A stretch of DNA of 64,000 nucleotides from Rosellinia necatrix. Lineage: Eukaryota; Ascomycota; Sordariomycetes; Xylariales; Xylariaceae. The first letter of the stretch is position 1. Every line of letters begins with the position of its first letter. This document shows, one piece after another, positions 40,529-49,761 of the stretch. The position numbers and the translations under genes are program-made. The stretch lies in assembly GCA_021209875.1 (NCBI GenBank), contig JAGYVD010000004.1, forward strand, positions 4,563,001 to 4,627,000. Reading direction: 5' to 3'. Below the pieces are notes generated by a model. That model did no database searches. It was not told the origin of the DNA and worked only from the letters and a program-made list of their open reading frames with translations.

Positions 40529-43447
40529 TTAGATAATATTTTTATAATAGCAAAAAAACAGCAGGCGTATATTTTAGCAGTAAAGCTTTAAAAAAACAGC
40601 ATAATTATTATATTAAAAATATTATTTAAAAATCAAATATAATTAAAATTAATAATTTTATTATATAAAAATATTTTAGTTTATTAAATATATTAAATTT
40701 AAATATAATAAAGCTTGAATTTTTAGTTTAAACTTATATAAAAATAAAAAAATAACCTTATTATATAAAAATTAAAACTTGTTATATAAAAATATAATAA
40801 CGCTAAAAAAACAGTATTTATATAATTTTTAATTATTTAATAAATAAGCTAAAAACTGCAGCTAATATTTAAATTTTTGCTAATTTATAACTATAATATT
40901 TTAAATAAACTTTAAAATATTATATAAGCGTATATATAATTAAAAACAAGCTAGCAAAAATTTTTTATATAATTATTTAATAAATTTAAACTAAAATATT
41001 TTAAAAAAATAATTTTAAAAATTATATAACTGTTATATAAATTAATAAAATTAAAGCTATATTAATTTAAAACTTATTATTAATATTATTAAAAATAATT
41101 AAATATGTTTATATTTATATATAATTTATATTTATTATATATAATAAAATAACTAAAAGATTTTAGTATTATTAGCTTATAAATAGACAATATATTTAAT
41201 TTTATTATATTAAACTTTTTAAAAAAAAAAATATAAGCTAAAACAAGCTAATTTTTATATAAAACTAAAAAATATTTTAATTAAAATATTTAATTAAATT
41301 TAATAGCAGCTAAATTATATTATTATATAAAAAATATTATTTTAATATAAAAAAATAAAATAAATAATTAGCTTAAGTTAACTTTTATATAATAAAAACT
41401 ATTTAAAATTATATTTTATAACAGGCTAAAAAACTTATATTAATAGTATATATTAATTTAAAACTTTATATAATTTATTAATAGCTGTTTAAATAACTGA
41501 TCTAGCTTTAAATAATATTAAAAACTTAAACTAAAAAATTTAATAATAAATAAATAATTTTAAACAAAGTTTAATTTTTATACTACTAAACTTAATATAT
41601 ATAAAACTATTTATTTTTATTAATATATTTTTATAAATAATATTAATATAAGTTCTTAGTTTAGATTTTTATTATATTAATAATAAAATATTATATAAAA
41701 AAAGTTAAGTTTTAAAATAACTAAAAATATTATATATTAAAACTTTAGCAAATATAAAAAATTATTTAAAATGTTTTAATAAATAAACTATACAGCATAA
41801 TTAATAAATTTAATAATATAATAGTTTTATATATAATAATTTAAAAATTTTAGCTATTTTAAACGTTTTTTAGTTCTAGCAGTTTTATACTTAAATTTAA
41901 AATTATTATATAACTGTTTTATTAAACTAAATATAATATAAAAAAACGTTTAATAATAAATATTATATAGTTTTAAAATTATATAAAAATTTTTTTTAAA
42001 ATATAATAAATTAATAGTGCTAATAACCTAGCAGATATATTTATTAAATAAAAATTAAATTAAGCTTTAAAAACCTAATATTTATTAATAAACTAATTAT
42101 ATAAATTAAAACGTATATAAAATAAACTAAAAAGTAAAAATAATAAAAAATAAAGTTTATATAATAATAAACGCTATTTTTTATATAATAATAATACAAA
42201 TTTTATTTTATTATATAATAAAAATATAAATATAACTAAAAACTTAATTTTTAAAAAACAAGCTTTAATAATATAATAATAATATATATTATATTTAATT
42301 ATTATATAACTTAAGTTTAATTTTTAACTAAAGCTTATAAAATTTAAAGTTTATAAAAAACATTATAAACTTTAGACTTTGCTATTTTTTATTATTTTTT
42401 ATTTTTAAATATTTTTTATTTTTTTATATAACAACAGCTTAAACTTTATTTTATTTATATAAAAAATATATAATTATTATTAAAAGCCTGATTTTTTAAA
42501 AAACAGGCTTTAGTAATATAATAATAACATATATAATAGTTAGCTGTTATATATTTTAGGTTTAATTTTTAACTAAAGCTGGCAAAGCTTAAAAGTCTAC
42601 GGTCTATAAATAGACTAATATAATAAACTCTAAGCTTTATATTTTTTTTATTTATGTACGATAATTAATTGTTTTTTTTTTTTTACGCATAAAAAAACTA
42701 CATATAAGCTATACTTTTATTTTTATATTATTTATATATAAAAAAGCAAAATATAAAAAAAGCCAAAAAATAAATTTATTTAATTATTTTTTTTTTTTAA
42801 TTATAATTAAAATATTACGTTTTATATAAACGTTAAATATAAAAATATAAACATTTTTTAAAAACTAAAAACTTAATAATATAAATTAAATAAAGCTTTT
42901 TAATTATAACAGCAGTTATTATATAGTTTATTTATATATATTTTAAATATTAAATTTTTAGTTTTAAATTAAAAAGCTTAAAAATAGTTTTTATAATAAA
43001 TAAATTTAATTTAAACGTTTATAAAAATATTTAAAGCTATTATTTAAAATAAAATATTATAAAAAAACAGCACTAATAATATTTTTAATATTTTATTATA
43101 TATAAAAACTTATTAATAAAAAAAATATATATATATAAATAATTATTTATTTAAAAAAATTATATATATTAATATATAAAAACTATATTAAAGTTTAATA
43201 AGTTTAAATTTTTATAAAAAAATAATAAATTTTTATTTAGTTGTTTTTTTTTAATAAACAAAGTTTATAAACTATAAAATATTTTTTATTAAAAAAAATA
43301 TAAAATAAAAATAAAAACAGGCAAACAGTATAAAAGCCGCAGTAGCAGCAGCAAAAGCAGCAGCAGATATTATTATTATTATTAATGCTGCAGCTTTTAA
43401 AAGTTCGTATTTATATTATATAAAAAAAAAGCTATTATATATATATA

Positions 43448-43480
<33 letters not shown>

Positions 43481-43744
43481 AAAAAAAAAACAGACAGAAC
43501 AGCAGAACAGAAGGTTAGCTGTAAGTAGGGCCGTACATATATTTAAGCAGCAGAAGGCACGCTAGCAACTTTAGGCCCAGGCTTAAGCACCGGGCAGCAG
43601 CTATATAAAGCGTGCACGAATTAGAAGCTGCGTACAAGCGGGAGACTTTATATAAAAAAGCAATTACGTATAAACAAGCAACTATATACAAGCAGAAAAC
43701 AACATATAAATAAAAAACTACAACTAATAAAAAAAAAAAGCCAG
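40529..43744 (+). other. Block B'', third copy
   Basis: Collinear with B and B'. Its last 250 bp (from about 43490) are much less mutated than the matching parts of B and B', consistent with lying near the outer edge of the composite. No frame. Confidence 0.65.
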
Positions 43745-44060
43745 TGTTAAAACTATAATAATTAATTATAGTTATTTATAGCTGTTATATATGCATATGT
43801 TTTATATAAGCATATAGCGTATATATTATATATATATATATAGCGTATATGCTTTATATATAAAACAAGCTGTGTTATTGCTGTTATTTCAGTAGGTTGT
43901 ACGTTAGCAGAATTTTTATATAAGATTTAAAATAATGCTACGTATAATAGTTACTTAAATAAACTAATTATTAAGCATAATAAACATTATACAACAAGAA
44001 GTTGTATTCTGTTTCATGCATGAACAGTACGTGCATTACACATACAAAGCCCATTCAACA
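43745..44060 (+). repeat. LTR5, outer right LTR of the composite
   Basis: A 316-bp copy whose last 60 bp keep near-normal composition and show the true LTR end, CCCATTCAACA. It is followed by ATAAT, the same five bases that precede LTR1. Confidence 0.83.
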
Positions 44061-44470
44061 ATAATAATATTTAAAACTATAACTAAATATAATAACTTTG
44101 CAACTACAATTAATAAAAAAATAATAGCAATTTTTAATATAATTATAAAAACTTATTTATTAAAATTAAAATTGCTTTTATTATTAATTTTATAATAATT
44201 AATATTATTAATTTTATAACAATTAAAATTAAAATAACTTTTATTATTAATTCTGTTATTATAAATATATAAAGCTTTTAATTAAAATTAATATAAAAAA
44301 AAATAAATAAAAACGATAAAAAAATAATATAAGCAGTAATAAACGTTTTAATAAATAATTATAAAAATATAATTAAATATAAAAAAAAGTTATTAAAATA
44401 TAAAAGTATAGATTAAAATATAGAAATATATTATTTTATAAACCTACTTAAAAATCTATTAATAACCCAC
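44061..44470. other. AT-rich tail between the composite and the first gene
   Basis: Degenerate A/T-rich sequence with a short imperfect internal duplication around 44150-44260 (CTTTTATTATTAATT words). It lies outside the LTR block and probably represents older mutated DNA, possibly including the lost 5' part of the adjacent gene. Nothing coding is seen. Confidence 0.6.
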
Positions 44471-44614
44471 TAGATCTTTTGTGCTTTTATTTACGAACTG
44501 CTGTATTACTAGCTTCACTTTCTTTCTTACGAACTAAGAAATTGAAGTCACATATTGGTCCCAATTTAGAATCCTTGTCGTATTAGCTGTAGCCAGCAAT
44601 ACAATACTATTATT

Positions 44615-45904
44615 TTGCGTGCCGCTGGCCCTTACAGGCCGAGCCCCAAGGGTGACTTTAATTCCGTTACCAAAAGCGTCTCGATATCCTTCCCAACTGA
44701 CTTCCCGTGTGCCGCCGACAAATCATCCATCGAGGGTACTGTGGCTTCCAGCCAATCCAGCCATGATTTTTATGCCTTTGAAGTCGTATACCCAACTTAC
44801 CTGTTCAAAGCAATGTTCCCTCTAGATAACTACACCTATGAAACTGCCTCCAGCAATCCAACGGCCGCAAAGACTAGGATAGGTCTTTCATTGTTCTCGG
44901 AAGGTGAATTTCCGCAACTCTCCCTACTGGACATCTGCCAGGTCGACTTTGAGAAAGACAATGGCACTGACATAACAAATCTCTCAATACGAGAAGTAAC
45001 GCTATGTCGACTGACACCTTGCGTCAAGAAGTATTCATTTTCTATCTCAAACGGTATCCCATACTTGGAAACAACTGGTACTCGATATGGGTCATGGTTC
45101 TTCAATCTGACTGGCCTCAATCTCATAGATGGGGCACTCTACAATGCTTCTACAGGCGAGGCTTTTGAGCAAGCGGTTACCCTGTCGTGGGGAGATACTC
45201 CAGGAAATGACGAGATGGTCTTAGATTTGGACAATACTCCTTCGTCACCTTCGATACCATACAGGATTGATACAGCTAGCTTATATCCATTCATAAACAG
45301 CGATGTTATATATAATGGAGAAATTGATGCCGCCGACATCTACGCCGACGATAAGAGAAACGTGGTTTCGAACGACACGGGTATTCATTTCCGCCCCTAT
45401 TTCCTACAGCAGACCAATCTAGCTAGCGGCAGGGTAAACCCGCAGACTAACAGCTTCCAGCAAATTGTCGCTCAAGGAGGCCTGCGAAATGTCATACCCC
45501 AAGTCGCAGCCCAGCTTAGCAAGTATTTTCGTGAAAAGGCAAATATCGCCGTGCCAGGGGTATCCTATACATCACAGAGCGTAGTGGAAGTTCGCTGGTA
45601 CTGGATCGCATTCCCTATCGGTGTCTGGACACTCGGGGTGGTGTTCTTGACGATCAGCATATGGACCTGCCGTGGTGAAGACCAGGTACTATGGAAGACA
45701 TCGAGCTTGCCATTGCTCTATCACGGCTTCCGGGTTTCAGATTTTGAAGACATATGTGCAGCTGGCGATGAAGTCGAAAGCGTCAACGGCATGGAGAAGC
45801 TGTCGAAGACGCTTCAGATGAAGCTGAAGAAAGATTCTTACGACGGACGTCGAGCTTTTAGGAGGATGCGCGACTCCAGCTCGTTGTCTACCGAGCAACC
45901 TTAA
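44615..45904 (+). CDS. 5'-truncated DUF3176-type membrane protein
   Basis: A 429-codon frame without an ATG at its beginning (it opens after a stop at 44567-44569 and the first usable codon is TTG). The region resembles the extracellular and C-terminal part of fungal DUF3176 proteins: a Cys-containing segment around LCRLTPCVKKYSFSI, several N-glycosylation-type NxT/S sites, then VEVRWYWIAFP leading into one transmembrane helix and the LWKTSSLPLLYHG motif near the C-terminus. Family members normally have further helices at the N-terminus, missing here. Just upstream in another frame (44571-44625) a hydrophobic run, ILVVLAVASNTILLFC, could be a remnant of one, so a frameshift or unseen intron is possible. 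The 5' end abuts the RIP-mutated block, which may have destroyed the rest. Molecular function of the family is unknown. Confidence 0.68.
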   Translation: MRAAGPYRPSPKGDFNSVTKSVSISFPTDFPCAADKSSIEGTVASSQSSHDFYAFEVVYPTYLFKAMFPLDNYTYETASSNPTAAKTRIGLSLFSEGEFPQLSLLDICQVDFEKDNGTDITNLSIREVTLCRLTPCVKKYSFSISNGIPYLETTGTRYGSWFFNLTGLNLIDGALYNASTGEAFEQAVTLSWGDTPGNDEMVLDLDNTPSSPSIPYRIDTASLYPFINSDVIYNGEIDAADIYADDKRNVVSNDTGIHFRPYFLQQTNLASGRVNPQTNSFQQIVAQGGLRNVIPQVAAQLSKYFREKANIAVPGVSYTSQSVVEVRWYWIAFPIGVWTLGVVFLTISIWTCRGEDQVLWKTSSLPLLYHGFRVSDFEDICAAGDEVESVNGMEKLSKTLQMKLKKDSYDGRRAFRRMRDSSSLSTEQP

Positions 45905-47110
45905 AAGAAAAAGCTTTCTTGGCTTGATCAATTGGAAAGACCCGAGGTTTCGACGGCAAAACAGTAAAGACGGTCGATGTTATACTCTATCAGACGCTTC
46001 AGAGGCACCACGTCTTCGCTCAGCCTTCGGAAATATGAATGAAGCCCCAGCTCGGGTTCTCTCAACCTCTCGTGTTAGCTCTCCTAACCGGTTCTACATG
46101 AAGATATAGCATCTTGGAAGCATTCGGATTTTCGTCGCCCAAATCGAAGGCCGTGCGTAATAGACTCACCAAGTCGACGGACCCCGACGTCGGTAATATA
46201 AGTACTTAGGCAAAAGTAATAACAGTGTACATAGTGCCTTCAGTCCGAAAATGCGTAACTCGTTCATAATAATTCGATATATCCTTCAAACGAGAGTCAA
46301 TTTTTATACTGTATCGTTTACGAGACATGTTTAGAAACCCATGAAAGGTATACTATATAACTAACTAAACTAACGCCATATCCTATTGTTGAATCGTACA
46401 CCGCGATCCACTACTTAGCGAACCAAATACGGGCGTTATAAACGTAATAACTGATTATAATACATGGTAAGCGCTGTTCTTGACCTGGTTCTCATACGTG
46501 TGTCCAAAGACCTCCACCTAAACACCATTATATCAGAAATATTTACTAGCAAGCAACATCCCAAATGAAGCGTTTATTCGCTTATGTCGAGGTTATATTA
46601 AAGCTACACGACCTGCTCGTGTCAACCGATAAAACGGTGGTTTCAGGCTTTCGATCGTCGGTATATGAGCTATATACACTGGGTAGCGTACGAAACCCTG
46701 GGGCATTTCTATATCTGCTGCGCCGCCGTAGCATTCATATAGACGAATCAAGCATCCAAGTCTGAAGGTTCTTCTTGCGCACGGCCTTGATGTTGTGGCT
46801 CTGCAAAGCAAACTTAGACTAGTCCCTTAACGCGATTGTTTGGACGGCCTTACGATCGTTGCGCTCGCTCCATGTACTTTGCTCGTGTAAAGAAGTGTTT
46901 CGAGTTCGGTTGTTAGTCGATGGCCTACTATGCCTGCGTACTTACCCCTCCATACATACCGAAACACCGTACATAGGTAAGGAAAAGGACATCAGGTAAT
47001 TCACCCGAATACTAAGGCATCCGAATAAGTAATATGTATACTGAATTATCTGAAATATCCGTCTGCCTGTCTAGGTCGGTACCTCGGGCACCTACTGGGT
47101 AGTACCTGCC

Positions 47111-47228
47111 CAAGGCACCCGGTGGCTAGGTGGGTAGTTGGCAGGTTTGCCTACTTCACTTACCTATCAAGGCACCAGGTGGTTGGGTGGGTAGGTGGTC
47201 TACGGGTTTGCCCACCTCACTTGCCCAC
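47111..47228 (+). repeat. Two-copy tandem repeat, about 57-bp period
   Basis: Units starting CAAGGCACC at 47111 and 47168 share the order GGTGG, GGTGGGTAG, GGTTTGCC, TCACTT with scattered differences. It is followed at 47239-47280 by TACC/TGCC tetranucleotide repeats. Confidence 0.75.
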
Positions 47229-47457
47229 CTGAGGCAACCTTACCTACCTACCTGCCTACCTACTTACCTACTTACCTGCCTGTATGCAAGCAAGTTGGCA
47301 TTTAGTGGGTGTTTGGGCCGCAACTTCCTCGGTGCCTACTTATCCAAGTAGGTAAAGTATTCGAGATCTTGCGCTCCACCGAAGCATATCAGTTTTCTCT
47401 AGAGCAACACCTACCTACAACCTCGCTCCCCTCTTCAACGCACGACGCCTGTAGCCC

Positions 47458-47494
47458 GTCCCTTCCTCCCTCCCTTCCTCCCTCCCTCCCTCCT
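47458..47494 (+). promoter_or_regulatory. CT-rich tract upstream of the rhodopsin-like gene
   Basis: An almost pure pyrimidine run of CCTTCCTCCC units about 130 bp before the ATG at 47627. CT-rich tracts of this kind commonly mark fungal core promoters or 5' UTRs; the role here is inferred from position. Confidence 0.4.
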
Positions 47495-47626
47495 CCGGAA
47501 CCACGCAGTTTCGCTACAACCGCGCGACGCTCAACCGAGCCCCTGAATACTGTACTGGGAGTGGCCGACAACAGCAGAAAACGAGGGCTTGGGGGAAACT
47601 CGGTAGCCAGCCGCTCAGCACCAACC

Positions 47627-49179
47627 ATGTCGTTTTCGAACGGGACAGGGCAGATACCATGGAAGCCATGGACGGCGCCGGACCTGGAGTCGCAACGCAG
47701 CAAGCACGGCGCCACCCTGACGCTCGGTTTGCTTGTCTGGGCCATCATGGGGTTGGCCGTGTTTCTGGTGATCCTGCGCATGTATTATCACGTCTTCCGG
47801 GGACGCCGCCATCTGTGGTCTGACGACTACTTCCTTATTGCTGCTTTGGTTGGTTTCCTTGTTTGCCCTCCCGCACGACCCCGTCTCTCTCTCTCTCTCT
47901 CTCTCCGCGGAACGGTATCAATTGACACGAAAAAAAAAAAAAATTGACTTCCTTTGGCAGGTCTGCCTAATCGGAAATGGTATCGCAGTTGAACAATGGA
48001 TTCCATACAAGTTCGAACCCAACCTGACCACCGCCCAAATACCGGCTCTTATCTGTGAGTTCCTACGGCCAATTCCGCGCACGACCCCGATGGTCGCTTC
48101 TGCTTAGCTTTGATATTCCTCAATTCCCAGTCCACCAACTGGACTGTGTCGAAGTGTTCGCTTTCGGTCATCTAGCGGGACTGACTGACTGACTTGGCAT
48201 GATAGTGATTGGTAGTTTGATGGGGCTGTTCAATTCACTCGCCCTAGCTCTCAGCAAAACCTCGTTGGCAATTACCTTCATCCGACTGACCACCGGGTGG
48301 TGGAAGAGCAGCCTCGGGCTTTCCATCTTCGCCATTGATTGTCTGTTCGCCGTCCAGGCATGGAGTTTTTGGGTCCCTGATTGCGGTATTAAACATGAGC
48401 CTTATCGATTGCAAACCGCCGCAGGCGCGTGTATCTCCTATGAGTCGATTAAATCGTTCAGATTCGCCGTTCAAAGTATGTGGCTTCATGTTAACTCCGA
48501 GGTAATAAAATAGGGCCGTGCTTACATGTGGTAGCTCTCTCCTGTGTTCTGGATGCCTATTTTACGATTCTCCCCTGGAAGATCGTCCGGCCGCTCGCGC
48601 TAAAGCGATTCGAGAAGATCGGATTAGGGATCGCAATGAGCTTTGGCTGCGCGTCGGTGCCCCTGGCATCATCTGTGAATCACAGTAATCACTAATCGTT
48701 TTGCAGTTCACTTATGTCTGGCGTGGTTCGAGAAATGATCCTATTCCACCTTTCTAATGTACCAAGCGAGTATCAACCGCGTGAGTTATCATCGACCATA
48801 CAATCATGAAGCCCTTGTGAATCATATACAGGAGCAGGTTTTAACATGGCCGGCAGTCTACTCTGTGGGGGGCTTTCTTTTCAATTACTTCGAGCCCAGT
48901 TTCACGATTGTCGCCGCCTGTATGCCTGTGTGTCGCAAGGTATTTATGGACGTCGTCCGATGGAAGAAGAATAACCCATTTTTTCGCCGGGTTATTTATC
49001 GTCGCAAAAGGCGAGTCGAGCCCACTGAGCTTCCATTAAGCGAACTCCGGGAGGTCTCGGCCTCAGCGGGCAAGAACATTGTTGTTCAAACCACGGTAAC
49101 GATAGTACCGCCTTCGACACCGCCGACGGCCAAGCTATCACCCCCTGGATGTTGTCGTAACCGCCACGACACTACCTAG
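47627..49179 (+). CDS. Rhodopsin-domain (PTH11-like) seven-helix integral membrane protein
   Basis: Family resembles the fungal rhodopsin-domain membrane proteins (Pfam rhodopsin_dom_fun; PTH11-like), thought to act in surface sensing; no ligand is known. Exons read: 47627-47848, 47961-48054, 48206-48475 and 48535 to about 48656 or 48674, ending with 48832-49179. Introns 1-3 have GT..AG ends and phases that fit; intron 2 has a CTGAC branch site. Helices are visible in LGLLVWAIMGLAVFLVIL, the LWSDDYFLIAAL/VCLIGNG join, SLALALSKTSLAITFIRL, CVLDAYFTILPWKIV and FLFNYFEPSFTIVAACMPV, with a polar C-tail. The stretch 48657-48831 is a problem: a family-like segment, SGVVREMILFHLSNVPSEY, lies in a frame that joins neither neighbour by normal splice sites. 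Skipping it gives an open 357-residue product lacking about 25 expected residues. Either an indel or an unusual exon is present. Confidence 0.75.
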
Positions 49180-49761
49180 GTGTACGGTTACGGAATCGGT
49201 CAAAGGATATATGGATGTATGTTAAAAAGATGGAACATGGCGTTCGGATGTAAAACTACCGGGGATGGGTGCTTAAAAATTTCTCAGATTTTAAAGAAAG
49301 GGTGGGCTGCGGAAAAATTCGTTGGAATCTGTATCCAGCTTTTGCCTTTCAACCACTAGATCACAGCATTGATTGTTGAATCTTGCTCTTCTGGATGGCA
49401 GTATAGATAAATGGAAGGATCAATTGTTCTAACTTTCATTCTCTTGGTTGAAACATAAGGGGTTGTGATGATACAACTGGTGTAAATTTCTGGTTGAGTA
49501 CCCATAGTGGCGAGCAATCATCCAAATAACTACAGGCCACCTTCCAGATGGATTTTGTACTTGCTTCAAGTTGAACAGCGCTAGACTACCACCCCTTGAC
49601 GCCATTCTATTTGCTCGGCGTAATTTTCTTGTTCCCCTTCCTTTGCGGGCCAGGGGGGAATTCTGCAAGTCACACGGTCTTACAATCCTACAATTTTGGC
49701 AGAAACCTCTAGTTACGCCCGAACATGTACTGTGCCTATCTGATATATATGTCTATGCTGT
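49180..49761. other. Convergent intergenic region
   Basis: Between the 3' ends of the rhodopsin-like gene and the TrpRS gene. Moderately AT-rich with no recognisable gene or RNA. It presumably holds both 3' UTRs and polyadenylation signals. Confidence 0.6.

Larger units (their letters stand above)
16655..44060 (+). mobile_element. Composite, self-nested LTR retroelement block with five LTR copies
   Basis: One LTR family occurs five times in the same orientation (16655, 20893, 36424, 40218, 43745). The blocks between them are of two kinds, A (two copies) and B (three copies), in the order LTR1-A-LTR2-A'-B-LTR3-B'-LTR4-B''-LTR5. Once later insertions are removed the A copies are 3.65 and 3.69 kb and the B copies 3.26, 3.27 and 3.22 kb. 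The outer flanks are ATAAT on both sides (16650-16654, 44061-44065). LTR2 is preceded by CTAGA, LTR4 is followed by TTAGA, and the undivided A'-B junction reads CTAAA (24888-24892). This points to insertion of one LTR-A-B-LTR element into the A/B junction of another, plus duplication of an LTR-B unit. A and B are labels used here; their coding content is lost. Confidence 0.72.
1..44470. other. AT-rich, RIP-degraded transposon block
   Basis: The whole stretch is overwhelmingly A/T with TA-rich words, no long reading frame and stop codons in every frame. Related copies inside it (for example 16971-20892 against 21205-24892, or 36742-40217 against 40529-43744) differ mainly by C/T and G/A exchanges, which is what repeat-induced point mutation leaves in filamentous ascomycetes. 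The few islands of ordinary base composition coincide with LTRs or short elements that carry target-site duplications. The right boundary is sharp, within roughly 100 bp. Mitochondrial origin is unlikely because LTR pairs with TG..CA ends are present and no mitochondrial genes are seen. RIP is inferred from composition; no index was computed. Confidence 0.93.
45905..47626. other. Intergenic region with pyrimidine-rich and TAGGTACC-type repeats
   Basis: Between the DUF3176 gene and the rhodopsin-like gene. Short frames near 45924-46109 and 46565-46765 have no recognisable similarity or coding signs. The right third holds the simple repeats listed separately and probably includes the promoter and 5' UTR of the downstream gene. 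Confidence 0.6.

Noticed and set aside
36053..44000. CRISPR-like or satellite array from the regularly spaced repeats
   Set aside because: The period of 3.5-3.8 kb, LTR termini and internal collinearity identify tandem retroelement blocks; no short repeat-spacer structure exists.
1..44470. Mitochondrial or endosymbiont DNA as the source of the AT-rich block
   Set aside because: No mitochondrial genes, rRNA or tRNA seen. LTR pairs with target duplications and C/T, G/A differences between paralogues point to mutated nuclear transposons.
46565..46811. Short overlapping frames on both strands after the DUF3176 gene
   Set aside because: No domain, no splice-site support and no start context; consistent with chance frames in normal-GC DNA.
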